Positions 1 through 7,476 of a stretch of 18,419 nt of DNA are shown here, in pieces. The notes beneath the pieces were generated by a model, which saw nothing but the letters and a program-made list of their open reading frames with translations, did no database searches and had not been told where the DNA came from. The stretch's first letter is position 1. Every line of letters starts with the position of its first letter. Location of the stretch: positions 1-18,419 of the forward strand of contig JAVHOP010000020.1 of NCBI GenBank assembly GCA_036170135.1, in the 5' to 3' direction. A program made the translations under genes and the position numbers. The stretch is from CG1-02-35-72 sp036170135. GTDB taxonomy: Bacteria; Bacteroidota; Bacteroidia; Flavobacteriales; Flavobacteriaceae.

Positions 1-17
1 ATACATTAAAATTAAAA

Positions 18-77
18 AGGGAAAAATTCTAATTGTATAATATTGAAATACTGATTAGTATTTTAATAAATTTCCCT
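18..77 (-). terminator. Probable AT-rich terminator after the aldehyde dehydrogenase gene
   Basis: An outer inverted repeat (AGGGAAA at 18-24, TTTCCCT at 71-77) encloses an inner hairpin at 41-68 whose core arms are AAATACT and AGTATTT around a GATT loop. Read on the minus strand, the outer stem is followed at once by a T-rich run (TTTTTAATTTTAA), as expected for an intrinsic terminator ending the gene whose stop codon lies at 127. The long AT-rich loop makes the hairpin weaker than the two GC-rich terminators elsewhere in the window. Nothing else is recognisable in positions 1-126. Confidence 0.45.
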
Positions 78-126
78 ATTGCAAAGCATTAAAACCTGCA
101 TCTTCTACATTTAAATAAATAGTAGT

Positions 127-1488
127 TTAAAACTTCATAAATCGTTTAATCCACTTCAATTTAAATTCGGTATGTGGGTAATATTTTAAAGGTAATTCTA
201 GCCAAGTTGGTTTATCTAGGATGCTTTTATAATGACTAAAACATTTAAATCCGGCTTCACCGTGATAATTCCCTATGCCGCTATAACCCACGCCACCAAA
301 AGGTAATTTTGTGTTGGTAATGTGCATTACGGCCTCATTAACGGCGCCACCACCAAATGAAATCTCCGCTAAAATTTTATGTTTATCTTCACTGTTATTA
401 GTAAACACATAACACGATAATGGTTTTGGCAAACTGTTGACTTTATCAATGGTAACATCCAATGAGTCATACGCAATTACCGGCAGGATAGGTCCGAAAA
501 TTTCTTCTTGCATCACAGCGTCTTCAAAAGTGACATGGTGTAAAATAGTTGGTTCTATATTGCGATTTTCAACATCAATTTTCCCACCAAAATAAACCTT
601 TTCGGGATCGAGAATTTTTTTGAGTCGCTCTAAATGTCGGTCGTTAATTATTTGAACATAGTTGTCGTTTTTAAAAGAAAAGTGTTCTTTAATAATCTCA
701 GCTTTAGCTAATTCTAAAAATTTCTGAGCAATATCATGATGTATCAAAACATAATCAGGGGCGATACAAGTCTGCCCGGCATTTAAAAATTTTGCCCAAA
801 TTAGGCGTTTTACCGTCATTTTTAAATTGCAATCTTTGGTGATAAAAGCTGGGCTTTTTCCACCTAGTTCAAGTGTAACTGGCGTCAGGTTTTTGGCAGC
901 TGCTTGGTAAACAATTTTGCCGACTTGTGTGCTACCGGTAAAGAAAATTTTATCAAATTTTTGATTGAGCAATTCGGTTGTTTCGGCAACCCCACCTTCA
1001 ATAACTTTAAGAAAATTAGCGTCATAATTTTCGCTGATGAGTTTAGCCATTAAGGCACTTGTGCCAACCGATAATTCGCTTGGTTTTATCACAACGGTAT
1101 TTCCAGCGGCAATGGCGGCAACCACAGGAGCAAATGTTAATTGATAAGGGTAATTCCACGCACCGATAACCAAACAAACGCCTAAAGGTTCGGGAATGAT
1201 GTAACTTTTTGCGGGAGAATTTAGAAAATTTGTACCAACTTTTTTGATTTTACCCCAAGAATTAAGATGCTTGCGCGCTTCTTTAATATCGTTATAAACC
1301 AATGCCAATTCGGCTGTGAAGGTTTCAAAAGCCGATTTTTTAAAATCTTTGTAAATGGCATCATAAAGTGCTTGTTCATTCGCTTTTAAAACGACCTCTA
1401 ATTTTTTTAATTGTTTTAGACGAAAGTCGAAATTTTTGGTGGCGTGTGTGTTAAAAAATTGTCGTTGATTTGCTACAATCTGATTCAT
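127..1488 (-). CDS. NAD(P)-dependent aldehyde dehydrogenase, class 3-like
   Basis: Oxidises an aldehyde to its carboxylate with NAD(P)+; the substrate cannot be read from sequence. The 453 residues match the short class 3 (ALDH3) type rather than the roughly 490-500 residues of most other ALDHs. Visible family motifs, in order, are the oxyanion Asn in GAWNYPY (about N112), the nucleotide-binding AGNTVVIKPSE (128-138), FTGSTQVG (183-190), the general-base Glu in LELGG (about E207), the nucleophile in GQTC (about C241), EEIFGP (328-333) and PFGGVGYSG (396-404). All catalytic residues are present. The C-terminus is basic and aromatic (KLKWIKRFMKF), where class 3 enzymes often carry a membrane-associating tail; membrane association here is inference. 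The ATG start is preceded by a 47-nt gap with a perfect inverted repeat, so the gene may have its own regulated promoter or be read through from fabD. Its usual role in this family is fatty-aldehyde detoxification. Confidence 0.93.
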   Translation of the reverse strand: MNQIVANQRQFFNTHATKNFDFRLKQLKKLEVVLKANEQALYDAIYKDFKKSAFETFTAELALVYNDIKEARKHLNSWGKIKKVGTNFLNSPAKSYIIPEPLGVCLVIGAWNYPYQLTFAPVVAAIAAGNTVVIKPSELSVGTSALMAKLISENYDANFLKVIEGGVAETTELLNQKFDKIFFTGSTQVGKIVYQAAAKNLTPVTLELGGKSPAFITKDCNLKMTVKRLIWAKFLNAGQTCIAPDYVLIHHDIAQKFLELAKAEIIKEHFSFKNDNYVQIINDRHLERLKKILDPEKVYFGGKIDVENRNIEPTILHHVTFEDAVMQEEIFGPILPVIAYDSLDVTIDKVNSLPKPLSCYVFTNNSEDKHKILAEISFGGGAVNEAVMHITNTKLPFGGVGYSGIGNYHGEAGFKCFSHYKSILDKPTWLELPLKYYPHTEFKLKWIKRFMKF

Positions 1489-1499
1489 GGAAATGTATT

Positions 1500-1525
1500 T
1501 TTTAGATTATAAAGATAATCTAAAA
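1500..1525. promoter_or_regulatory. Perfect inverted repeat over a promoter-like element before the aldehyde dehydrogenase
   Basis: Two 11-base arms (TTTTAGATTAT at 1500-1510, ATAATCTAAAA at 1515-1525) flank a 4-base AAAG spacer. On the minus strand the centre contains TATCTTTA (1510-1517), which matches the Bacteroidota -7 consensus TAnnTTTG in all but its last base and lies 21 bases before the aldehyde dehydrogenase ATG. On the minus strand the second arm is followed by A-rich, not T-rich, sequence, so it does not look like a terminator. A dimeric repressor site covering the promoter is the most economical reading, but it is inference. Confidence 0.4.
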
Positions 1526-1535
1526 GTCGTAAAAA

Positions 1536-1727
1536 CTAAAGGTCTTTATTCCGACGTTTTCTGGCGAGGTAAAAAAAGAAATATGCCAAACCGATTAAAA
1601 TGACAAAAGGCAACATTTCGCCGATAAAAATACCAATTGAATAACGATTGTCGGGTGCTTCTTTTAATTTTTGGTCAATAGCAACTTGCTGAATGAAAGT
1701 AGCGAAGAAAATGAGTTTAGAAAACAT
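1536..1727 (-). CDS. Small membrane protein of unknown function (63 aa)
   Basis: I do not recognise a named family. From the ATG at 1727 the product is 63 residues: a short hydrophobic N-terminus (about 3-12, FSKLIFFATF), a polar stretch (about 13-30), one clear membrane helix (about 31-54) and a positively charged end (RKRRNKDL). The basic tail suggests that the C-terminus faces the cytoplasm. A TTG three bases upstream keeps the frame open, but the ATG overlaps the stop of the hydratase gene by one base (TGATG). That arrangement points to translational coupling and decides the start. The tight overlap with fabD and the hydratase makes it a real operon member and not a chance ORF. A role near lipid metabolism is only guilt by association. 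Confidence 0.7.
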   Translation of the reverse strand: MFSKLIFFATFIQQVAIDQKLKEAPDNRYSIGIFIGEMLPFVILIGLAYFFFYLARKRRNKDL

Positions 1728-2482
1728 CAAGACTTGAATTTTTTAAGCGCTTTTTTTGTTTCTTCCGATAAGGCTAATTTTCCGCTGATGGCGGCACGGT
1801 CTAGCAATAAAGTTTCCCAATGTTCAGTGTTTTGCCAAAGCACTTTTTTAATTTCGGTTAAAGCCAAAATATTACAAGAGACCAAGTTTTTTGTAAAGGT
1901 ATTTAAGGCTTTATCTAAAGCTTCAATAGTTGGAAATACTTCGGTAAACAAGCCTTTTTCTTTTGCCCAAATCGCACTTTTCCAATTTGTTGCAGCTAAA
2001 GTCAGCTCGCTAAAAGCTGATAAACCAATTTTTCGTGAGACTGCAGGCTCAATTACAAAAGGTCCAATACCGATACTTAACTCGGATAATTTAATTGATG
2101 CATTTTCGGTAGCAAAACTATAATCGCAAGCTGCAATAATGCCAACACCACCGCCAACAGCCTTACCTTGAACACGTGCGATAATTAATTTTGAACAAGT
2201 CCGCATAGCGTTGAGCAAATGGGCAAAACCCGAAAAAAATCGAATGCTCTTTTCCGTATTGTCGAGTGCTAAAAGTTCATCAAATGAGGCGCCTGCGCAA
2301 AAAGTTTTGTTGCCTTCACTTTGTAAAATAATTATTTTAACTTCTAAATTTGAATCTAATAACCGAATGGTATTGATGAGTTTATAAAGTAAATCACTGG
2401 GAAATGCATTGCTTTGTGGATGACTAAACTGCAGCTTGGCAATGCCATTTTTTACGCTAAAGTCAATGCTACCATTGTTCAT
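1727..2482 (-). CDS. Enoyl-CoA hydratase/isomerase family protein (possibly methylglutaconyl-CoA hydratase type)
   Basis: A 251-residue single-domain crotonase-fold protein, the usual length for the family. The oxyanion-hole segments are FCAGASFDE (61-69) and GKAVGGGVG (106-114). In classical hydratases two Glu residues activate the water. The second is kept here (SELSIG, about E134), but the position of the first, GGGxE, reads GGGVG with Gly at 114. I recall the same substitution in methylglutaconyl-CoA hydratase (LiuC-like, leucine breakdown) and other crotonase members, so it argues against a standard beta-oxidation hydratase and leaves substrate and even reaction open. The gene starts 2 bases after the fabD stop and its own stop overlaps the next start, so all three are co-transcribed and probably translationally coupled. 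Family assignment is secure; the specific function is not. Confidence 0.9.
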   Translation of the reverse strand: MNNGSIDFSVKNGIAKLQFSHPQSNAFPSDLLYKLINTIRLLDSNLEVKIIILQSEGNKTFCAGASFDELLALDNTEKSIRFFSGFAHLLNAMRTCSKLIIARVQGKAVGGGVGIIAACDYSFATENASIKLSELSIGIGPFVIEPAVSRKIGLSAFSELTLAATNWKSAIWAKEKGLFTEVFPTIEALDKALNTFTKNLVSCNILALTEIKKVLWQNTEHWETLLLDRAAISGKLALSEETKKALKKFKS

Positions 2483-2484
2483 TG

Positions 2485-3381
2485 TTAGGGATTTAAATCT
2501 TCTAAACTGGCGCTGTAAGTACTCACATCTTTATTGATAATGCGCATCAAACCTTGTAAAACTTTTCCTGGGCCGACTTCAATAAATTCGGTACCACCAT
2601 CTTTTATCATTTGCTGAATAGTTTGAGACCAACGAACAGGAGCCGTTAATTGAAGGATGAGATTCTTTTTTATTTCATCAGGATTGGTTACAGCACTTGC
2701 GGTAACATTTTGATAAATAGGGCATTTAGGTTTGTAAAAAATGGTGCTTTCTATAGCTGCAGCCAATTCTTCACGGGCAGGTTCCATTAAAGGAGAATGA
2801 AAGGCGCCACCTACTTTTAATACTAAAGCACGACGAGCACCTTTAGCTGTTAGAGCTTCACAAGCTTTATTTATAGCATCTATTTCGCCTGAAATCACCA
2901 ATTGACCAGGGCAGTTATAATTTGCAGCAACCACAATTCCGTCAATATTAGCACAAATCTTTTCGACAACTTTATCTTCTAAGCCCAATACAGCAGCCAT
3001 TGTTGAAGGTCTTAATTCACAAGCTTTTTGCATAGCTAAGGCGCGTTGGTAAACCAATCTTAATCCATCTTCAAAATTGATGGTTTTGTTGGCAACTAAA
3101 GCCGAAAATTCGCCTAATGAATGACCGGCAACCATTTCGGGTTTAAAATAGGATCCTAAAATACGTGTTAAAATTACCGAATGTAAAAAAATTGCTGGTT
3201 GGGTGACCTTGGTTTGTTTTAAATCTTCCAAACTACCTTCGAACATAATTTCGGTTAATGGAAACTCTAAAATACTATTTGCTTTTTCGAAAAGCTCTTG
3301 AGCTAAAACAGAATTTTCGTATAAATCGAAGCCCATGCCGACATGCTGAGAACCTTGCCCCGGAAATAAATATGCTTTCAT
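2485..3381 (-). CDS. fabD: Malonyl-CoA:ACP transacylase
   Basis: Moves the malonyl group from CoA to acyl carrier protein, supplying extender units for type II fatty-acid synthesis in the cytoplasm. The 298-residue protein is close to the roughly 309 residues of E. coli FabD. It shows the GQGSQ motif (8-12), the nucleophilic Ser in GHSLGEFSA (about S88), the carboxylate-binding Arg in YQRALAMQ (about R113), the catalytic His in GGAFHSPLM (about H195) and EVGPGKVLQGL near the C-terminus. The ATG at 3381 is 20 bases after a minus-strand TATTTTTG promoter element. It is first in a tight cluster with a crotonase-family protein and a small membrane protein, not with the other fab genes, so the context is not a classic fab operon. 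Confidence 0.96.
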   Translation of the reverse strand: MKAYLFPGQGSQHVGMGFDLYENSVLAQELFEKANSILEFPLTEIMFEGSLEDLKQTKVTQPAIFLHSVILTRILGSYFKPEMVAGHSLGEFSALVANKTINFEDGLRLVYQRALAMQKACELRPSTMAAVLGLEDKVVEKICANIDGIVVAANYNCPGQLVISGEIDAINKACEALTAKGARRALVLKVGGAFHSPLMEPAREELAAAIESTIFYKPKCPIYQNVTASAVTNPDEIKKNLILQLTAPVRWSQTIQQMIKDGGTEFIEVGPGKVLQGLMRIINKDVSTYSASLEDLNP

Positions 3382-3752
3382 TAATTTGTTTTAATACCTC
3401 GCAAAAATAGAAAAATCTTTATATAAAATTCTTTTTTATATTATTTGGGTCTTTAATTTCAAATTAACCCCTTTAGCCCAGTAAAATAATTTCGAATTTA
3501 ATGTTTTTAAGGATGCTATTAAAGGCGAATTTATTTATAAATAGATTCAAAATTAAGGTTTATATTTTATTAGAGCGCTAGTTTTAAAGCAATCAAAAAA
3601 ATGAGATTTATTAAGCCTTCGCGTTTTTACACAAATAGTTTGCTCCTATAAAGCTTTTAAAGTCACATGGAGTCTCTTGATATTTTTCGAAAGGAAGCCT
3701 GTTTATTATTTGACTGTCCATCTGCCATTGTTGGTGCTATTAATTGAAATTT
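3382..3752. other. 371-base intergenic region, largely unexplained
   Basis: This lies between the fabD start and the stop of the saccharopine dehydrogenase-family gene, both on the minus strand. The fabD promoter element is at 3402-3409. A small palindrome, TTAATTTCAAATTAA at 3453-3467 flanked by GGGT and CCCC, could be a weak terminator, but it lacks a good T-tract. A minus-strand ORF at 3611-3721 encodes 36 residues from an ATG (beginning MDSQIINRLPFEKYQ, with two Cys, ending KNAKA and two stop codons). It has no recognisable family. The 3600-3750 part looks less AT-rich than the rest of the spacer and could hold a small RNA, a tiny gene or a decayed remnant. I cannot choose between these from one sequence. 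Confidence 0.4.
3402..3409 (-). promoter_or_regulatory. -7 promoter element for fabD
   Basis: The minus strand reads TATTTTTG, a full match to the Bacteroidota TAnnTTTG -7 consensus, ending 20 bases before the fabD ATG. This predicts a leader of about 15-20 nucleotides. I see no convincing -33 TTG at the expected spacing. Confidence 0.6.
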
Positions 3753-5123
3753 TTATCCAGAGATCACATTCGGATTATAACCCAAATAAGGTACTTCGCG
3801 TTCTTTAAAGCTGATACCATAGTCTTTTAATTCCTCAAGAATAGGCTCGTAAACAGCTTTATTTATAGGTAATTGTACACCGGGGTTGGTAATTATTTTA
3901 TTCAAAATTTTTAAAGTGGCAATTCCAACCGGAATACCAACCGTATTTGCCATTGCGGTATAAATAGGATCTTCACCCTTAACAATCATGCGCGATTCAA
4001 TTTGTTTTCGCTTACCATTTATTTCGTAACCAAACTTATGGAGCATCACAATCATATCGATATCATTTGGTTTTAAATCCCATTTATCGGTTAAAATTTT
4101 TTGCAAAACCTGAGCGGGAGTGGCGTTTTTAATACCCACTTTTTTATTTGGATTAAAGATATCGAGTTCAACTAATTTATCCCAAATAACATCATCTTGA
4201 TCTATTTTTAAATAATGACGCAGTTTTAATTCAACCGAATCATTTGGGTTGTAAGCCAAAAAGGAGTTGGTAAATTCGCGATAACTCATCTTTTCGGTGT
4301 TTTCCATTTTATAGTCATCAGCCGTCATTCCCAATTGCACAAAACAGTTCCAAGCCTTAGAAAAACCGACGCGCCTAATGGTACCACGGTATAAAGTCAG
4401 TACCTCTTTTAAGCCATAAACTTCCCGATATTTTAGTGAATCTCGGTTAGCATAAGCTTCAAACTTGCCAAAACCTTCGATATCGAGAATTTCGGTACGG
4501 CGGAATAATTTTTGATAAGGGATGTATTTGTAAGTCCCTTCTTGAAGAAACTCGGCGGCGGTTCCTTGCCCGGCAACTACTACATTTCTAGGATTCCAAG
4601 TGAATTTATAATTCCACAAATTATCATCGCTTTCGGGCGCTACCAAACCTCCGGTAAACGATTCGAATAGCAACATGTTACCACCGCTTTCGCGGATTTG
4701 ATCAATGATTTTCATCGCACTCATGTGGTCAATTCCGGGATCAACACCAATTTCGTTCATAAATACCAAACCTTTTGCCTTAACTTCTTTATCTAAAGCC
4801 TGCATTTCTTTGCTGATGTAAGATGGGGTTACCAGATTTTTACCGTACTCGAGGCAATCTTTTGCAACTTCTAAATGATAGGCTGCCGGCAACATCGAAA
4901 TGATGATATCGGCATTTTTTATTGCCGCTTGACGGCTATCTTTATCAAAAACATCGAGTTTTATCGCTTTTGAATTTTTGTGATGATTGGTCTTTTTAAG
5001 CGCTAATTCTTCTGTTAAATCGCCAACTATGACTTGAAGTTGTTCTTTTTCTGATTTTTCTAATAAATATCTGATTAAGGAAGAAGCTGATTTACCGGCT
5101 CCTATGACTAAAATTTTTCTCAT
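3753..5123 (-). CDS. Saccharopine dehydrogenase family oxidoreductase
   Basis: A 456-residue NAD(P)-dependent enzyme of the Lys9/saccharopine reductase family, which interconverts saccharopine with glutamate and aminoadipate semialdehyde (or lysine and 2-oxoglutarate). A lysine-catabolic role is likely in a bacterium without the fungal lysine pathway, but related enzymes use other opine-like substrates. The N-terminus is a Rossmann fold: MRKILVIGAGKSAS with the glycine motif at 8-14, then an acidic GDL at the end of the second strand and MLPAAYH (77-83). The family signature EIGVDPGIDHM lies at about 124-134, and the large C-terminal catalytic domain follows. A TTG at 5127-5129 would add two residues, but the ATG at 5121-5123 puts the Rossmann strand at the usual distance from the N-terminus, so I use it. 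A poor promoter match (TACTTTAG) lies upstream. The DUF2007 gene ends 46 bases before it, so co-transcription is possible. Confidence 0.88.
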   Translation of the reverse strand: MRKILVIGAGKSASSLIRYLLEKSEKEQLQVIVGDLTEELALKKTNHHKNSKAIKLDVFDKDSRQAAIKNADIIISMLPAAYHLEVAKDCLEYGKNLVTPSYISKEMQALDKEVKAKGLVFMNEIGVDPGIDHMSAMKIIDQIRESGGNMLLFESFTGGLVAPESDDNLWNYKFTWNPRNVVVAGQGTAAEFLQEGTYKYIPYQKLFRRTEILDIEGFGKFEAYANRDSLKYREVYGLKEVLTLYRGTIRRVGFSKAWNCFVQLGMTADDYKMENTEKMSYREFTNSFLAYNPNDSVELKLRHYLKIDQDDVIWDKLVELDIFNPNKKVGIKNATPAQVLQKILTDKWDLKPNDIDMIVMLHKFGYEINGKRKQIESRMIVKGEDPIYTAMANTVGIPVGIATLKILNKIITNPGVQLPINKAVYEPILEELKDYGISFKEREVPYLGYNPNVISG

Positions 5124-5169
5124 TTTCAATAAAATTAAAACGCCACTAAAGTACGATTAAATCTTGTTT

Positions 5170-5394
5170 TTAAGTTAAATAAAGGCTTAAAATAGTCTTT
5201 GCTTTTTCAAAATCTTTAACTTTGACTTTCAGTTTACAACCTTCGACAATGGTTGTCCCGATAATGGAATTTAGGTTATCGTCAAACACATAGCTTTCAA
5301 TATTTTCTATTGCTAACTTATTTTTGGCAAGGTAAATCTCGTGAGTAAAAATTGAATTTAACAAGGTTATCAAACTATTATCATCTTTTTTCAT
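5170..5394 (-). CDS. DUF2007 domain protein (74 aa)
   Basis: A small soluble protein whose pattern fits the DUF2007 family: an N-terminal helix-strand unit resembling 'E-x-x-LAKNKLAIENIESYVFDD' (split here between about 19 and 39), a variable loop, then a strand-helix unit (LKVKVKDFEKAKTILS). The family folds like a ferredoxin-like or PII-like domain and is labelled 'putative signal transducing protein' in domain databases, without a demonstrated role that I know of. The frame stays open to a TTG at 5397, but the ATG at 5394 is preferred. A perfect minus-strand TATCTTTG promoter element at 5399-5406 leaves only four bases before this ATG, so the mRNA should be leaderless or nearly so. Confidence 0.75.
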   Translation of the reverse strand: MKKDDNSLITLLNSIFTHEIYLAKNKLAIENIESYVFDDNLNSIIGTTIVEGCKLKVKVKDFEKAKTILSLYLT

Positions 5395-5398
5395 CAAA

Positions 5399-5406
5399 CA
5401 AAGATA
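5399..5406 (-). promoter_or_regulatory. -7 promoter element for the DUF2007 gene
   Basis: The minus strand reads TATCTTTG, a full consensus match, with four bases between its final G and the ATG at 5394. With the usual spacing, transcription would begin within a base or two of the start codon. Confidence 0.6.
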
Positions 5407-5486
5407 ACTAAATCGATATCGTATTTTATTTTGTAAAAAACGTCTTTTTTTTTAAGTTAAAGTTTACATTTACCAAAAACTTAAAA

Positions 5487-5864
5487 GTGAATAAAAATTT
5501 AGTAATAACTGCTTTTTTGGGAATGCTCACTATTATTTTGGGGGCTTTTGGAGCGCATGTATTTAAAGAAATTCTGAGTCTAGAAGCGCTTAACAGTTTT
5601 GAAACAGCTGTGCGTTATCAAATGTATCATGTTTTATTACTGCTCGTTGTAAATTTGAGTCAGGTTTTTACTACTAAATTTGTCAACAACTTTAGCTATT
5701 TAATTTATATGGCAATTTTATGCTTTTGTGGCTCTATTTACGCCATCACAATTGGAGGTGTAAACCCAAAATTGATATGGTTTATCACGCCTTTGGGTGG
5801 CTTGTTATTTTTAATAGCGTGGAGCCTATTATTGTTAAATTTTATTCAGAAAAAAGCATCCTAA
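5487..5864 (+). CDS. DUF423 family small membrane protein (YgdD-like)
   Basis: A 125-residue inner-membrane protein of the DUF423 family. The signature GAFGAH is at about 19-24, followed by a conserved YQMYH segment (about 45-49) and four predicted membrane helices: about 4-22, 47-64, 70-89 and 96-119. The start is GTG. It is favoured because the resulting N-terminus (MNKNLVITAFLG) matches the normal short lead into helix 1 of the family, and the next ATG would delete most of that helix. No biochemical role is established for the family to my knowledge. pckA begins 43 bases downstream on the same strand and has no promoter consensus of its own, so the two may be co-transcribed. The spacer before the gene (5407-5486) is very AT-rich, includes nine consecutive T's at 5445-5453 and shows no full promoter match. 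Confidence 0.88.
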   Translation: MNKNLVITAFLGMLTIILGAFGAHVFKEILSLEALNSFETAVRYQMYHVLLLLVVNLSQVFTTKFVNNFSYLIYMAILCFCGSIYAITIGGVNPKLIWFITPLGGLLFLIAWSLLLLNFIQKKAS

Positions 5865-5907
5865 ATAAATAAGAATATCAAAATATCTAAAAAACTTCTC
5901 ACAATTT

Positions 5908-7476
5908 ATGAAAAACCTCGGTCTAAAAAACGCCACTGTCTATTGGAATTTATCATCGGATGAATTAGAAAAAATATCTCTGCAACGCAATTTGGGTCGT
6001 CTCACTAATACAGGCGCACTAGCCGTAAATACAGGCGAATTTACAGGAAGGTCTCCTAAAGACCGCTTTATTGTTAAAGATGAAATTACCGAAGATACCG
6101 TTTGGTGGGACGGCAAAATAAACCAACCTTTTGAAGAATACAAATTTGAAATTTTATACAATCGCGTAATCGATTATTTGTCGAATAAAGAATTATTTGC
6201 CCGTGATGCTTACGCATGTGCCGATGAACGGTATCGCTTAAAATTGAGAATCGTTACCGAATTGCCCTGGGTAAGCCTGTTTGCAAATAATATGTTTATT
6301 AGCCCAAATCAAACTGATTTGGAGAATTTTATTCCTGATTGGTCTATAATTCAAGCGCCTAAATTTTTGTCGAATTCGGCCAAGCATGGTACACGCCAAC
6401 ACAATTTTACCATTATTAATTTTAAGCGTAGAATTATTTTAATTGGTGGCTCTGGTTATACGGGCGAAGTTAAAAAAGGTGTTTTTTCTGCCTTAAACTT
6501 TATCTTGCCGGTCTTTAAAAAAACATTTCCAATGCATTGTTCGGCAAATGTTGGAAGCAATGGAGAAACTGCTATCTTTTTTGGACTTTCGGGCACTGGT
6601 AAAACGACTCTATCAGCTGACCCTAACCGCAAATTAATTGGCGATGATGAGCATGGATGGACGCCCGACAATAAAATATTTAATATTGAGGGCGGATGTT
6701 ATGCTAAAGTTATTGATTTAAGTGCCGAAAAAGAACCTGAAATATTTGGCGCAATTAAAAAGGGGGCGTTGTTAGAAAATGTAGTTTTTAAACGGGATAG
6801 CGATGAAATTGATTTTGAAGACACTTCTATAACTCAAAATACAAGAGTTAGTTACCCAATTAATTACATCGAAAATATTCAAGTGCCATCAGTTGGTGAA
6901 AATCCTAAAAATATTTTCTTTTTAACAGCTGATGCTTTTGGAGTGTTGCCTCCAATTTCTAAACTTACCGCAGGACAAGCAGCCTACCATTTTATATCGG
7001 GTTATACGGCAAAAGTTGCCGGGACCGAAGAAGGTGTAAACGAACCGCAACCTTCATTTTCTGCTTGTTTTGGAGCCCCTTTTATGCCCTTACATCCTGT
7101 AAAATACGCCGAAATGTTAGCGAAAAAAATGCGTAATACAGGCGTAAATGTTTGGCTTATAAATACAGGTTGGACTGGTGGTCCATACGGAATAGGCACA
7201 CGAATGAAATTAAAATTTACCCGTGCAATGATTACCGCCGCTATGAATGGCAAATTAGATTTAGCAACTTACGAAACACATCCAATTTTTAAATTAGCAA
7301 TTCCAACCACCTGCGAAAACGTGCCATCCGAAGTTCTAAATCCAAGAAACACGTGGACAGATAAATCTGCCTATGATATAAAAGCTAAGGAACTAGCCAA
7401 AGCCTTTCAACATAATTTTAAAACTTTTGAAGCCGACGCTACTGCCGAAATTTTAGCTGGAGCACCCTTGGTTTAA
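5908..7476 (+). CDS. pckA: Phosphoenolpyruvate carboxykinase (ATP)
   Basis: Converts oxaloacetate and ATP to phosphoenolpyruvate, CO2 and ADP: the entry step of gluconeogenesis, or CO2 fixation when run in reverse in some Bacteroidota. The 522-residue protein is close to the E. coli enzyme (540). It shows the substrate-binding Arg in TGRSPKDRF (about R48), the metal-binding Lys and His (K190 in GEVKKGVFS, H210 in MHCSANVG), the P-loop GLSGTGKTT (226-234) and the kinase-2 motif DDEHGW (246-251). All hallmarks of the ATP-dependent family are present, and the GTP-dependent family has a different arrangement. The reading frame is complete: the stop at 7474-7476 is the last base triplet before a run of 100 N, and the final 55 bases are repeated after the gap, so the 3' end is well supported. 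Confidence 0.97.
   Translation: MKNLGLKNATVYWNLSSDELEKISLQRNLGRLTNTGALAVNTGEFTGRSPKDRFIVKDEITEDTVWWDGKINQPFEEYKFEILYNRVIDYLSNKELFARDAYACADERYRLKLRIVTELPWVSLFANNMFISPNQTDLENFIPDWSIIQAPKFLSNSAKHGTRQHNFTIINFKRRIILIGGSGYTGEVKKGVFSALNFILPVFKKTFPMHCSANVGSNGETAIFFGLSGTGKTTLSADPNRKLIGDDEHGWTPDNKIFNIEGGCYAKVIDLSAEKEPEIFGAIKKGALLENVVFKRDSDEIDFEDTSITQNTRVSYPINYIENIQVPSVGENPKNIFFLTADAFGVLPPISKLTAGQAAYHFISGYTAKVAGTEEGVNEPQPSFSACFGAPFMPLHPVKYAEMLAKKMRNTGVNVWLINTGWTGGPYGIGTRMKLKFTRAMITAAMNGKLDLATYETHPIFKLAIPTTCENVPSEVLNPRNTWTDKSAYDIKAKELAKAFQHNFKTFEADATAEILAGAPLV

Noticed and set aside
3453..3467. Palindrome TTAATTTCAAATTAA as a terminator for the saccharopine dehydrogenase-family gene.
   Set aside because: The stem is A/T only, the outer G/C arms do not pair cleanly, there is no T-tract, and it is about 290 bases past the stop.
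3548..3555. Minus-strand TAATTTTG, another promoter-consensus match in the long spacer.
   Set aside because: It lies 167 bases before fabD, which already has a well-placed element, and no supported gene follows it closely.
3667..3747. Plus-strand 26-codon ORF starting at the ATG at 3667.
   Set aside because: Very short, antisense to the minus-strand candidate, with no promoter and no recognisable product.
5445..5453. Run of nine T before the DUF423 gene as a possible terminator tract.
   Set aside because: No stem precedes it, and on this strand no gene ends there.
5940..7253. Several minus-strand ORFs of 70-85 codons inside pckA.
   Set aside because: They are antisense shadows of a gene with clear family motifs, and none shows a recognisable domain.
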